From Rhodocyclales bacterium (GTDB lineage: Bacteria; Pseudomonadota; Gammaproteobacteria; Burkholderiales; Rhodocyclaceae), in assembly GCA_026399475.1 (NCBI GenBank), contig JAPLQY010000082.1:1-60528 (forward strand): 60,528 nt of DNA, in the 5' to 3' direction. The notes under the pieces were generated by a model. It had not been told where the DNA came from. It searched no databases and saw nothing but the letters and a program-made list of their open reading frames with translations. Both the position numbers and the translations under genes were made by a program. Of the stretch, positions 16,876-26,372 are shown piece after piece (position 1 is the first letter of the stretch; each line of letters starts with the position of its first letter).

Positions 16876-16968
16876 CCCCCTGCCCAAGGCAGGGGGTGAC
16901 GGCGGTTCGCCGCTGCGCGGCTCCGTATGCTGGCTGCGCCCCCCTTGGGGCGGCCCGGCGGGGCGCGC
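16876..16968. repeat. Cluster of GC-rich hairpins
   Basis: Between the Nudix stop and the cobD-like start lie a 9-bp perfect hairpin (16876-16884 with 16888-16896), a GGCGG-TTCG-CCGC hairpin near 16903-16915, and CGCCCC/GGGGCG at 16937-16942 with 16947-16952. GC-rich palindromes of this kind are common between betaproteobacterial genes. They may act in mRNA processing. Confidence 0.6.
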
Positions 16969-17544
16969 TCATGCCCCAGCCTCGGAGTGCAGCAATCGAT
17001 GCAGGGTCACCAGCATGCCGGCGGTCGCTCCCCAGATGTAATAGCCCTGCCAGGGCATGGCCCAGTACTCGTGCATGACACCACGTACCTCGATGGTGTG
17101 GCGCTGATGGTTGGCGCTGTCGAGCAGGAACTCGAGCGGCGGCTCGAAGACTTCAGCCACCTCGAAATCGTCCAGTTTCAGATTCAATGGCGGCGTCACC
17201 AGCCCCACTACCGGCGTAATGACAAAGCCGGTACCGGTGCGGTATTCGGGCAGGCGGCCGAGTATCTCGACCTGGGACGAATCCAGACCGACTTCTTCCT
17301 CGGCTTCGCGCAAGGCGGTGGCCTCGGGTGAAGCGTCACCCGCTTCACTGCGTCCACCGGGAAAGCTCACCTGACCGGCATGATCGCGCAGGTGCGCCGT
17401 ACGCTGGGTCAGTAGCATTGTCGCCCCGGTCTGACGCACAATCACCGGCACCAGCACGGCAGCGGCAACCAGCTCCGCATTTTCGGTAATCCGGGGGTCA
17501 TTTACGGAAGGCGCAACAAAGCCTTCGCTGAATCGACGACGCAT
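16969..17544 (-). CDS. Nudix hydrolase, CoA pyrophosphatase type
   Basis: The 191-residue protein hydrolyses CoA or acyl-CoA to phosphopantetheine and 3',5'-ADP in this family. It contains the family-specific NuBI motif LLTQRTAHLRDHAGQVSFPGG next to the Nudix box GGRSEAGDASPEATALREAEEEVGL with its metal-binding glutamates. The ATG at 17544 is the chosen start, with GGAGG 13 nt upstream. An upstream ATG at 17601 would overlap the divergent amidotransferase start. Length agrees with E. coli NudL (192 residues). Confidence 0.87.
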   Translation of the reverse strand: MRRRFSEGFVAPSVNDPRITENAELVAAAVLVPVIVRQTGATMLLTQRTAHLRDHAGQVSFPGGRSEAGDASPEATALREAEEEVGLDSSQVEILGRLPEYRTGTGFVITPVVGLVTPPLNLKLDDFEVAEVFEPPLEFLLDSANHQRHTIEVRGVMHEYWAMPWQGYYIWGATAGMLVTLHRLLHSEAGA

Positions 17545-17599
17545 CAGGGAAAGCAAGCCTCCGCTAGAATTCGGGCTCGCGTTAACTAGAGACTTCGGC

Positions 17600-18307
17600 A
17601 TGAAACCGATCGCAATATTCCGTCATAGCCCCGGCGAGGGACCGGGCTATTTTGCCACATTCCTCGACCGGCATTCCCTGCCATGGACTCTCTTTCAAGT
17701 CGATGACGGCGTCTTGCCACCGCCGACTCCCGACGGGTTCTCAGGACTGTGCCTGATGGGCGGGCCAATGAGCGTGAATGACGATCTGCCATGGATACCG
17801 AAGACGCTGGAACTCATTCGCCAAGCCGACCGCAAGGGAATCCCGGTAATCGGCCACTGCCTCGGCGGGCAACTCATGGCCAGGGCCTTCGGCGGCACGG
17901 TGGCAAGAAACCCGGTCAAGGAAATCGGCTGGGGCCAGGTCGAAGCCACCGACGAGGCCGCGCAGTTGGCATCCGAGTGGCTTGGCGGCACCACGCACTT
18001 TGCCGCTTTCCATTGGCACGGTGAGACCTTCACCCTCCCGCCAGGCAGCACCCGCATTTTGCAAAGCGCGCACTGCGCCAACCAGGCCTTCGTGCGCGGT
18101 CCGCATCTGGGCATGCAATGCCATGTCGAAATGACCGACTCCATGATCCGCACCTGGTGCCAGCAGTGGACGGCGGAAGACGTCCCGTCCTCGGCCTCGG
18201 TGCAGACGCCGGACCAGATGCAGGCCGGGATAGAGGCGCGCATCGCAGCGATGCGCGCGGTGGCCGACCGAATCTACGGCCGCTGGATAAAAGGCCTAAG
18301 CTTGTGA
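17600..18307 (+). CDS. Class I glutamine amidotransferase-like protein
   Basis: The 235-residue single-domain amidotransferase shows the nucleophile elbow VIGHCLGGQLMA with Cys and the His-Glu pair in MQCHVEMTD. The catalytic triad is therefore intact. It resembles the GMP-synthase-like or gamma-glutamyl-type stand-alone amidotransferases such as YfeJ/PuuD-like proteins. No synthetase partner domain is present. It is divergent from the Nudix gene. The amide acceptor or substrate is unknown. Confidence 0.88.
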   Translation: MKPIAIFRHSPGEGPGYFATFLDRHSLPWTLFQVDDGVLPPPTPDGFSGLCLMGGPMSVNDDLPWIPKTLELIRQADRKGIPVIGHCLGGQLMARAFGGTVARNPVKEIGWGQVEATDEAAQLASEWLGGTTHFAAFHWHGETFTLPPGSTRILQSAHCANQAFVRGPHLGMQCHVEMTDSMIRTWCQQWTAEDVPSSASVQTPDQMQAGIEARIAAMRAVADRIYGRWIKGLSL

Positions 18308-18361
18308 AGAAATCGTAGCGAGCGGGCCGCAGCGGGGTGCGGCCGGAGCGCAGCTACCTGA

Positions 18362-18379
18362 ATGTACGTCTCTGTACAT
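18362..18379. repeat. Small inverted repeat ATGTAC-N6-GTACAT
   Basis: A perfect 6-bp inverted repeat lies in the 130-nt stretch between the convergent amidotransferase and yajQ genes. A GC-rich GGGCCGC...GCGGCC hairpin at about 18325-18345 precedes it. It lacks a T-tract and its function is unclear. Confidence 0.5.
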
Positions 18380-18441
18380 GAGGATAGCGAGCACCGCCCA
18401 AGCCCCGACCCGGTACGCGCAGTAGATTTATTTGCAAGCTT

Positions 18442-18936
18442 TCAGTCCCTGAAGTTGCCGTATTGCAGAGGAAAGTCCGTAATCGACTTCTTCACCAGCG
18501 CGATGGCTTCCTGCAGCAGGTCGCGCTTGGCGCCGGTGACGCGCACGGCATCGCCCTGGATGCTGGCCTGCACCTTGAGCTTGCTGTCCTTGATCAGCTT
18601 GACGATTTTCTTCGCCAACTCCATCTCAATGCCCACCTTGATCTTGAGTTCCTGCTTGGACTTGTTGCCGCCCACGGACTGAACCGGCCCGTGCTCGAGC
18701 CGCTTGGTGCTTTCGCGCTCCTTTTTCTCCATTTCCGGAAAAAGGATGTCCTTGATCTGGGTGAGCTGGAACTCCGAATCGCCGTGGATGGTGATCGTCT
18801 TGTCCTTCTCGTTCAGTTCGGCCTTGGCCGGAGTGCCCTTGAAGTCATAGCGATTGCCGATGTGACGGCCCGCTACGTCAACGGCATTCTTCAGGGCCAC
18901 CAGGTCGGCTTCGGAAGTGATGTCGAAAGAAGGCAT
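18442..18936 (-). CDS. yajQ: YajQ-family nucleotide-binding protein
   Basis: The 164-residue cytosolic protein has two ferredoxin-like repeats. It starts MPSFDITSEADLVALKNAVD and carries RYDFKGTPAKAELNEKDKTITI and the closing VKKSITDFPLQYGNFRD typical of YajQ. Some members bind cyclic di-GMP or tRNA/GTP, so a regulatory role is possible. A GGAGA ribosome site precedes the ATG. It is the last gene of a tight minus-strand run (argD, argF, argG, DUF2788, ppnP, yajQ). Confidence 0.93.
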   Translation of the reverse strand: MPSFDITSEADLVALKNAVDVAGRHIGNRYDFKGTPAKAELNEKDKTITIHGDSEFQLTQIKDILFPEMEKKERESTKRLEHGPVQSVGGNKSKQELKIKVGIEMELAKKIVKLIKDSKLKVQASIQGDAVRVTGAKRDLLQEAIALVKKSITDFPLQYGNFRD

Positions 18937-18951
18937 GCGGCTCTCCGGTGA

Positions 18952-19275
18952 TCAATCGAAATGGCAAACGTAATGGTAGGGCTCGCCGCTGACTTCGATG
19001 TCGAAGCTGGAGTTGCCCGGCACAGTGAAGCTCTGGCCGGCACCGCTGCTCTTCCAGTCCGCACCCTTGATGCGGTAGCGGCAGGCGCCGGCCACGGTTT
19101 CCATGATCTCCGGCACACCTGTGTTGAATGTCAATGTCGCCGGCAGGATCACGCCGACACTCTTTTTGGTGCCATCGGCGAACGCAACGGTATGACTGAC
19201 ACATTTGCCGTCGAAATAGACGTTGGCCTTCTTGACCACGGAAACATTTTCAAACTCATTTTTCAATTCGGACAT
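18952..19275 (-). CDS. ppnP: Pyrimidine/purine nucleoside phosphorylase (DUF1255)
   Basis: The small cupin-fold enzyme of 107 residues phosphorolyses diverse nucleosides to base and ribose-1-phosphate. It shows the family pattern [46 protein letters not shown] and the ending [23 protein letters not shown]. It starts 1 nt after the DUF2788 stop, so the two are translationally linked. A nucleoside-salvage enzyme beside arginine genes has no obvious metabolic logic. Confidence 0.9.
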   Translation of the reverse strand: MSELKNEFENVSVVKKANVYFDGKCVSHTVAFADGTKKSVGVILPATLTFNTGVPEIMETVAGACRYRIKGADWKSSGAGQSFTVPGNSSFDIEVSGEPYHYVCHFD

Positions 19276-19276
19276 A

Positions 19277-19486
19277 TCAGATTCCCCACATTTTCTGGAT
19301 GATGATCTTGGCCACGAAGCCGAGCATGCCAAACGAGAGTACAAAGAACAGAATGAAGGTACCGAGCTTGCCCGCTTTGGATTTCCAGGCCAGTTCGCCG
19401 ATGATGAACAGCATGTACAGCATGAAGGCGCCAATGCCGAACGTCATGCCAAACTGCGCCAGTTGCTCCTCTGAAATGCCAAACAT
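19277..19486 (-). CDS. DUF2788 small membrane protein
   Basis: The 69-residue protein has two transmembrane helices (about 12-30 and 42-60) separated by the short basic loop [11 protein letters not shown]. The start [19 protein letters not shown] and this loop match the betaproteobacterial DUF2788 family. Function is unknown. GAGGA lies before the ATG. It sits 23 nt after argG and 1 nt before ppnP. Confidence 0.85.
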   Translation of the reverse strand: MFGISEEQLAQFGMTFGIGAFMLYMLFIIGELAWKSKAGKLGTFILFFVLSFGMLGFVAKIIIQKMWGI

Positions 19487-19509
19487 CGGCGGGTTCCTCG
19501 CGTACTTTC

Positions 19510-20772
<1,263 letters not shown>

Positions 20773-20779
20773 TCTTCCC

Positions 20780-21703
20780 TTAGTCATTCACCCTGCCCAG
20801 GAGCAGGAATTCCATCAAAGCCTTCTGCACGTGCAGCCGATTCTCGGCCTCGTCCCAGACCACGCTTTGCGGTCCGTCGATCACCTCGGCGGCCACTTCC
20901 TCGCCGCGATGAGCCGGCAGGCAGTGCATGAACACGGCATCGGGACGCGCTGCGCGCATCATGTCGGCGTCGACCTGCCAATCGGCAAAGTCGCGCAGGC
21001 GCTCTTCGTTCTCCGCTTCAAAACCCATCGAGGTCCACACATCGGTGGTCACCAGATCCGCGCCGCGCGCTGCATCCATCGGGTCGGCGAACTGTTCGAA
21101 GTGGTCTGTGCCATAAAGGCCGGCGCGCTCTGCCTCGACCTCATAACCCGGCGGTGTCGACACATGGACATTGAAACCGAAAATCTCTCCCGCCTGCAAC
21201 CAGGTGTTGCAGACATTGTTCGAATCACCGATCCAGGCCACAGTGCGACCCCGGATCGGACCGCGCTGCTCGATAAAAGTGAAGATGTCGGCGAGAATCT
21301 GGCAGGGATGGTATTCGTTGGTCAGGCCGTTGATCACCGGCACCCGCGAGTGGCTGGCAAAGCGCTCGATGATCTCCTGCTCGAAGGTGCGAATCATGAC
21401 GATATCGCTCATACGCGAAATCACCTGGGCTGCATCCTCGACCGGTTCGCCGCGACCAAGTTGTGAATCACGCGTATTCAGGTAGATCGCCGAACCGCCC
21501 AGTTGATGCATGCCTGCCTCGAATGACAAGCGTGTGCGCGTGCTGGCCTTCTCGAATATCATTACCAGCGTCCTGTCCTGCAGGGGCCAGTGTCGCTGGT
21601 AGGCCTTGAAGCGCTCCTTGATCAGACTCGTACGCGCGAAAATATGATCGAGTTCCTCGCGCGTAAGATCCCTTAGCTGCAAGAAATGCCGCGGCGATGC
21701 CAT
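20780..21703 (-). CDS. argF: Ornithine carbamoyltransferase
   Basis: It makes citrulline from ornithine and carbamoyl phosphate. The 307-residue protein has the carbamoyl-phosphate loop [13 protein letters not shown], the HPCQILAD motif, DSNNVCNTW and the ornithine-binding [15 protein letters not shown] at 21703 begins 2 nt after the argD stop and the gene ends 8 nt before the argG start, so it lies in the middle of an arginine operon. No regulatory site is evident between the genes. Confidence 0.97.
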   Translation of the reverse strand: MASPRHFLQLRDLTREELDHIFARTSLIKERFKAYQRHWPLQDRTLVMIFEKASTRTRLSFEAGMHQLGGSAIYLNTRDSQLGRGEPVEDAAQVISRMSDIVMIRTFEQEIIERFASHSRVPVINGLTNEYHPCQILADIFTFIEQRGPIRGRTVAWIGDSNNVCNTWLQAGEIFGFNVHVSTPPGYEVEAERAGLYGTDHFEQFADPMDAARGADLVTTDVWTSMGFEAENEERLRDFADWQVDADMMRAARPDAVFMHCLPAHRGEEVAAEVIDGPQSVVWDEAENRLHVQKALMEFLLLGRVND

Positions 21704-21705
21704 GA

Positions 21706-22878
21706 TCAGGCCCCAAGAAACTTTTTGATCAGCGGTACCAGCGCGGCAACCAGTTCCGCACCCTCGGCATCGCTCATCACCAGCGCCGGCAGCAAACGCA
21801 CCACCTTGTCGGCGGTCACATTGATCAGCAGGCCGGCTTCCAGTCCGCACTTGACCAACTCGGTACAGGGTCGATCCAGCTCGATGCCTATCATCAAGCC
21901 ATCGCCACGCACCTCGACCAGGCCACTGACCCCCGACAAACCGTTGCGCAAGCCTTCACGAATCGTTTCGCCCAGCTTGTGTGCATGCGCCATGAGACCG
22001 TCAACCTCGATGACATCAAGCGTCGTCAAGGCCGCAGCACAGGCCAGCGGATTGCCGCCAAAGGTGGAACCGTGATTGCCGGGCTTGAACACGCCGGCTG
22101 CGCGTCCTGCGGCGAGGCAGGCGCCGATCGGCACGCCGGAGCCCAGGCCCTTCGCCAGCGTCATGACATCCGGAAGAATGCCGGCATGCTGATGGGCGAA
22201 CCAGACCCCGGTGCGGCCGATGCCGCACTGCACCTCGTCGACCATGAACAGCCAGTTCTTGCGGTCGCAAATCTGCCGCAAGGCACGCATGAAATCATTG
22301 TGCGCAAGGTTGATGCCGCCTTCGCCTTGAATCGGCTCGAACAGCACGGCGACGACATTCGGATTGCGCGCGGCGACCTGCTCGATTGCAGCGAGGTCGT
22401 CGAACGGTACCCGCACAAAACCCGAGACCAGCGGCTCGAAGCCGGCCTGCACCTTGCGGTTGCCCGTGGCGGAAAGCGTCGCCAGCGTGCGTCCGTGGAA
22501 GGCCTGCTCCATGACGATGATGGCCGGTTGTTCGATGCCCTGCTGATGCCCATACATCCGCGCGAGCTTGATCGCGGCTTCGTTGGCCTCACAGCCTGAG
22601 TTGCAGAAGAACACCTCGTCCATGGCGGACAGCGCTGCGAGCCGATCGGAAAGCACTTCGGCTTCGCTGATTCGATACAGGTTCGACACATGGATGAGGC
22701 GGCCGACCTGCTCGTTCAGAGCCTTCACCAAGCGAGGATGATTGTGGCCCAGCGTATTTACGGCTATTCCCGCCAGGGCATCCAGATAGGATTTGCCCTG
22801 CTCGTCGAACAGCCGGCAACCCTGACCATGGGTAAAGGCGATCGGCAACCGCCCGTAGGTATTCATCAGATGCGGCAT
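21706..22878 (-). CDS. argD: Acetylornithine aminotransferase
   Basis: This PLP-dependent class-III transaminase forms N-acetylornithine in arginine synthesis and often also acts in lysine synthesis. The 390-residue protein shows CNSGCEANEAAIKLAR, AFHGRTLATLSATG, FEPIQGEGG, MVDEVQCGIGRTG and the PLP-lysine segment TLAKGLGSGVPIGA. It starts MPHLMNTYGRLPIAF after GGAGTG. It is the first gene of the arginine run. Confidence 0.96.
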   Translation of the reverse strand: MPHLMNTYGRLPIAFTHGQGCRLFDEQGKSYLDALAGIAVNTLGHNHPRLVKALNEQVGRLIHVSNLYRISEAEVLSDRLAALSAMDEVFFCNSGCEANEAAIKLARMYGHQQGIEQPAIIVMEQAFHGRTLATLSATGNRKVQAGFEPLVSGFVRVPFDDLAAIEQVAARNPNVVAVLFEPIQGEGGINLAHNDFMRALRQICDRKNWLFMVDEVQCGIGRTGVWFAHQHAGILPDVMTLAKGLGSGVPIGACLAAGRAAGVFKPGNHGSTFGGNPLACAAALTTLDVIEVDGLMAHAHKLGETIREGLRNGLSGVSGLVEVRGDGLMIGIELDRPCTELVKCGLEAGLLINVTADKVVRLLPALVMSDAEGAELVAALVPLIKKFLGA

Positions 22879-22914
22879 GAAAGCACTCCGCGAAAACGTA
22901 GTTTCAGTGTAGGG

Positions 22915-22957
22915 TAATGCCGGCCTTATCGGCGTTAAGCACCGCGGCCGGAACTAA
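22915..22957. repeat. TAATGCC...GTTAAGC element, copy 1
   Basis: This approximately 43-nt element upstream of parA shares TAATGCC, GGC, TCG, GCGTTAAGC, GCG, CCG and AACTA in the same order and spacing with 24331-24375, allowing a few single-base indels. The two copies are in direct orientation and bracket parA plus the small gene downstream. Confidence 0.65.
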
Positions 22958-22978
22958 AAACTCCACGCAGAAAAACAT

Positions 22979-23008
22979 ACGGCGGCCGAAGAGCAACGCG
23001 GCCGCCGT
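22979..23008. repeat. 9-bp GC hairpin upstream of parA
   Basis: ACGGCGGCC (22979-22987) pairs perfectly with GGCCGCCGT (23000-23008) around a 12-nt loop, followed by a CTCTATACTAAG sequence that may include a -10 element for parA. Confidence 0.5.
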
Positions 23009-23079
23009 GCTTGAAAAACGCCTCTATACTAAGTGAAAAATAAGGCCCTGTACAGAGCAGGGAGACGGAGGATCCGACG

Positions 23080-23841
23080 GTGAGGATGGCGGTGTTCAAT
23101 CAGAAAGGAGGGGTCGGCAAGACCACCACGGCGCTCAATCTTGCCGCTGCGCTGGCAAGAGGTTCGGCACCAACACTACTGGTCGATCTGGATCCGCAGG
23201 CCCATCTGACGGCCATACACGGCAAGTCGCTGGGCGAAGCCCACAACAGCGTGTTCGCGCTCTATCAGGACAACCGGCCGCTCAATGAATTGGCCGTAAT
23301 CTGGGAAGGAGTGGGCCGCCTGATTCCAGCGCACGCGGAACTCATCAAGGTCGACTCGATATTCGGCAAGGGGCCGGCCATTCTCAACCGACTGAATACC
23401 GGATTGCAATCGCTGGAAAGTTCCGGCGGCGAAAGCACCGCCATGATCGACTGTTGCCCGTTTCTGGGCGTGCTCTCGCTCAACGCGATTTTCGCCTCTG
23501 ACCGGATACTGGTGCCCGTGTCATCTGACTATCTCTCCTTGCGCGGCGCCTTGCAGATCGAACACACCTTGAAGGCACTGGAGCCGGTACTCAAGCGGCG
23601 CATTGAACGCCGCTACCTGCTGACTCGGTTTGATCGACGCCGCAAGATGAGCTTTGACATCCAGCAACGGTTGCGCATGCAGTTCGGGGCAGAACTGTGC
23701 GAGACGGTGATTTCGGAAAACGTGGCCATCGCCGAAGCGCCTGCCATGAGCCTCGACGTCTTTGGCCACAACCCGGCCAGCCGGGGGGCACAGGACTATC
23801 TGGCACTGATGGACGAATTGCAGACCGCGAGATTTCTCTGA
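23080..23841 (+). CDS. Orphan ParA-family ATPase
   Basis: The 253-residue deviant Walker-A ATPase shows FNQKGGVGKTTTALNLAAAL with the signature lysine, then VDLDPQAHLTAIHG and VPVSSDYLSLRGALQIE. It starts with GTG at 23080, 8 nt after GGAGG (ATG at 23086 is possible). No parB or centromere-like repeat lies nearby, so it is an orphan that probably positions a cellular cargo rather than the chromosome. The fold implies ATP-dependent dimerisation on DNA. The next gene is convergent, a small conserved protein, and similar direct repeats flank the pair. Confidence 0.88.
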   Translation: MRMAVFNQKGGVGKTTTALNLAAALARGSAPTLLVDLDPQAHLTAIHGKSLGEAHNSVFALYQDNRPLNELAVIWEGVGRLIPAHAELIKVDSIFGKGPAILNRLNTGLQSLESSGGESTAMIDCCPFLGVLSLNAIFASDRILVPVSSDYLSLRGALQIEHTLKALEPVLKRRIERRYLLTRFDRRRKMSFDIQQRLRMQFGAELCETVISENVAIAEAPAMSLDVFGHNPASRGAQDYLALMDELQTARFL

Positions 23842-23892
23842 GGGCGGTATAGAAAGAACAACGGCCCAGGCTTGGCTGAGGCCTGGCGAAAC

Positions 23893-24114
23893 TCAGCGAA
23901 CGATGAGGTTTGCGACTTCCTCGAAGCTGGCCACCGGTACGCGCACGCTGCCATGGTGGCAAATGCATTCGACAATCTGGCAATCATGGTACACCTGCCG
24001 CAGCTTGCGCTGGGCGTCGTGCTCGTCACGACCATGGATCATCAAATTATCCACAATCACGCCTTGGCGGGTGCGGATACGAAATGCATATTTTATGAAC
24101 TGATGGGATTGCAT
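23893..24114 (-). CDS. Small conserved protein of unknown function
   Basis: The 73-residue protein MQSHQFIKYAFRIRTRQGVIVDNLMIHGRDEHDAQRKLRQVYHDCQIVEC... has an alternating beta-alpha pattern (KYAFRIRTRQG, VDNLMIHG, DAQRKLRQVY, IVECIC, FEEVANLIV) that suggests a compact two-layer fold. AAGGGG precedes the ATG. It contains two neighbouring Cys and several His residues (CQIVECICHHG). It reads toward parA with a small CCAGGC/GCCTGG hairpin between. The function is not recognised. Confidence 0.7.
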   Translation of the reverse strand: MQSHQFIKYAFRIRTRQGVIVDNLMIHGRDEHDAQRKLRQVYHDCQIVECICHHGSVRVPVASFEEVANLIVR

Positions 24115-24330
24115 GAAACCCCTTTCACTTCAATGAAGTCTGAAGATTATATGCAGTGACTTCGGCAAACTCAAGCTATTTGTCTAATTTAGCACAACAT
24201 TTTAAAAAACATTATGCTGATCGTGGTCTTGCCGACAGAGCAGCAAACACAGCATGACGAAGTTTGAGTGCAGGTTAATAGCCGCGGCAGCATGCGTCTG
24301 CCGGTGCCCTAACGCAGTTTCAATGGAGGC

Positions 24331-24375
24331 TAATGCCCGGCTCTTTCGAGCGTTAAGCGCAGCGCGCCGTAACTA
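24331..24375. repeat. TAATGCC...GTTAAGC element, copy 2
   Basis: This is the partner of the element at 22915-22957 in direct orientation, about 1.4 kb apart. Both contain GCGTTAAGC after a short hairpin-capable GGC...GCC/TCG segment. Confidence 0.65.
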
Positions 24376-24382
24376 TCCCCGG

Positions 24383-24396
24383 GGATACCGTCCCCG
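24383..24396. repeat. GGATACCGTCCCCG element, copy 3
   Basis: This is the third identical copy, 22 nt before the rpsT terminator. The other copies are at 7877-7890 and 14632-14645. Confidence 0.75.
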
Positions 24397-24417
24397 CCTC
24401 CTGCGGAGACCCATCAC

Positions 24418-24446
24418 AAAAAAGGCTGCCCGGACGGCAGCCTTTT
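24418..24446 (-). terminator. Intrinsic terminator of rpsT
   Basis: The stem AAAGGCTGCC (24421-24430) pairs with GGCAGCCTTT (24436-24445). The A-run at 24418-24423 gives the U-tract on the minus strand. It lies just after the rpsT stop. Confidence 0.85.
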
Positions 24447-24473
24447 TATGGGAGCACTTGGCTCGCCCGCGGC

Positions 24474-24734
24474 TTAGAGTGCCTTGATGGCAGCCGAGAG
24501 GCGGCTCTTCTGACGCGCGGCAAGATTCTTGTGCACGATATTCTTGTCGGCAACCGAGTCAATAACGCACTGTGACTCCTTGAATACGGCTTGCGCGGCG
24601 GCCTTGTCGCCAGCGTGAATCGCCTTGCGCACCTTCTTGATTGCAGTGCGCAGCGACGAACGCAGGCTCATGTTGTGAGCACGCTGTTCGGTCGCCTGAC
24701 GGGCACGCTTGCGGGCTTGGACGGTATTGGCCAT
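24474..24734 (-). CDS. rpsT: 30S ribosomal protein S20
   Basis: This 86-residue basic ribosomal protein binds 16S r[39 protein letters not shown] and [19 protein letters not shown] are characteristic. The ATG at 24734 gives the standard N-terminus. It is divergent from murJ, an arrangement common in betaproteobacteria, with about 100 nt between the starts. Confidence 0.97.
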   Translation of the reverse strand: MANTVQARKRARQATEQRAHNMSLRSSLRTAIKKVRKAIHAGDKAAAQAVFKESQCVIDSVADKNIVHKNLAARQKSRLSAAIKAL

Positions 24735-24836
24735 GTCGATATCCGGTAGATCTTGGGAAAGGGTGAGATTATAAGGGGGTCTTCCCCCCATTGCAAGCGG
24801 CTTCTGCCGGCTGCTTACCGGATACCATACCCGCAA

Positions 24837-26372
24837 ATGAATCTGCTCCGTGCTTTGGCCACCGTCAGCGGGATGACCCTGCTATCCCGCATTCTGGGCT
24901 TCGTCCGCGACTTCGTCATTGCCAGGAGCTTCGGTGCCGGCCTGATGACCGACGCCTTTTTCGTCGCCTTCAGGCTGCCCAACCTGCTGCGCCGCCTGTT
25001 TGCCGAGGGGGCGTTCTCTCAGGCCTTCGTTCCCATACTTGCCGAATATCGCAATCGTCGCGGCGAAAGCGAAACGAAAACCTTGATCGATCGCGTCGCC
25101 AGCGTGCTGTTCCTGATCCTGATCGCGATCAGCGCGCTCGGCATGGCCGCGGCACCCTTGCTGATCGCCGTCACGGCCCCCGGCTTCAGCGCCGATGCCG
25201 AGAAGTTCCAACTGACGGTCGAACTGACGCGCATCACCTTTCCCTACATCCTGTTCATGTCGCTGGTGGCGATGGCTGCAGGCATCCTGAACACCTGGAG
25301 CCGGTTCGCCCTGCCCGCCTTCACGCCGGTCTTGCTGAACCTGTCGATGATCGGCATGGCACTTTTCGCTGCGCCCTGGTTCGACCCGCCCGTGGTGGCG
25401 CTGGCTTGGGCCGTTTTCATCGGCGGTGCACTGCAACTCGGAATCCAGCTTCCGGCACTGGCAAAGATCGGCATGCTGCCGCGCTTCGATCCGGTCTGGC
25501 GCGATGAGGGCGTGCGAAGAATCTTCAAGCTGATGGCGCCCGCGGTGTTGGGGGTTTCCGTGTCTCAGATCAGCCTGTTGATCAACACCATCTTCGCCTC
25601 CTTCCTCGAGAGCGGCAGCGTCTCGTGGCTTTACTATGCGGATCGGATGATGGAATTCCCCGCAGGCTTGCTGGGAGCGGCGCTGGGCACCATTCTGCTG
25701 CCGAGCCTGGCGAAAACCCATGCCGGCGGCAGGACCGAGGACTTTTCGGGATTGCTCGACTGGGGCCTGCGCCTGACCCTGATGCTGACCCTGCCCGCAT
25801 CCCTGGCGCTGGCGATGCTGGCGACCCCCCTGTTGTCGACCCTGTTTCAATACGGCGCGTTCGCGGCCGCCGACGTCTTGCGCACCCGCGAAGCGCTGGT
25901 CGCCTATTCGCTCGGCCTGACCGGACTGATCCTGGTCAAGGTGCTGGCGCCCGGCTTCTACGCCAGGCAGGACATTCGCACGCCGGTGAAGATCGCCCTG
26001 GTCACGCTGGCCCTGACGCAGATGATGAACATCGCCTTCATCGGCTGGCTCAAGCATGCCGGCCTGGCCCTGTCCATCGGCCTTGCCTCCTGCTTCAACG
26101 CCGGCATGCTCTGGCGCGGCCTGCGCCAGCGTGGCGTCTATCAGCCTCTGCCGGGCTGGGGCATGTTCATGCTGAAGCTCCTTGCCGCTCTGATCGTTCT
26201 GGGGAGCGTGCTGTGGTTTGCCGCCGACAGGGATGCCGCGTGGCTGGCGATGAGCGGCAGCCAGCGCGTGCTGCGGCTGTCGGGCGTGGTGCTGGGAGGA
26301 ATCGCCAGCTACTTCGCCACGCTGTGGCTGCTCGGCTTCCGGCTGGAGGATTTCCGCCGCAAGGCGGGTTGA
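24837..26372 (+). CDS. murJ: Lipid II flippase MurJ
   Basis: It moves lipid II across the inner membrane for peptidoglycan synthesis. The 511-residue MOP-superfamily protein has about 14 transmembrane helices. Diagnostic segments are [79 protein letters not shown] and [22 protein letters not shown]. The arginines of the central cavity ([16 protein letters not shown]) are present. The start at 24837 gives [12 protein letters not shown]. Confidence 0.97.
   Translation: MNLLRALATVSGMTLLSRILGFVRDFVIARSFGAGLMTDAFFVAFRLPNLLRRLFAEGAFSQAFVPILAEYRNRRGESETKTLIDRVASVLFLILIAISALGMAAAPLLIAVTAPGFSADAEKFQLTVELTRITFPYILFMSLVAMAAGILNTWSRFALPAFTPVLLNLSMIGMALFAAPWFDPPVVALAWAVFIGGALQLGIQLPALAKIGMLPRFDPVWRDEGVRRIFKLMAPAVLGVSVSQISLLINTIFASFLESGSVSWLYYADRMMEFPAGLLGAALGTILLPSLAKTHAGGRTEDFSGLLDWGLRLTLMLTLPASLALAMLATPLLSTLFQYGAFAAADVLRTREALVAYSLGLTGLILVKVLAPGFYARQDIRTPVKIALVTLALTQMMNIAFIGWLKHAGLALSIGLASCFNAGMLWRGLRQRGVYQPLPGWGMFMLKLLAALIVLGSVLWFAADRDAAWLAMSGSQRVLRLSGVVLGGIASYFATLWLLGFRLEDFRRKAG

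Larger units (their letters stand above)
24115..24473. other. Intergenic region upstream of the small conserved gene
   Basis: These 359 nt have no credible gene. An AT-rich stretch (about 24160-24215) probably holds the promoter of the 23893-24114 gene. The second TAATGCC...GTTAAGC element (24331-24375), the GGATACCGTCCCCG element (24383-24396) and the rpsT terminator follow in order. Confidence 0.6.

Noticed and set aside
22915..24375. Integron attC sites around parA
   Set aside because: GTTAAGC resembles an attC core, but the paired inverse core, the length and the folded arms are lacking, and no integrase is present.
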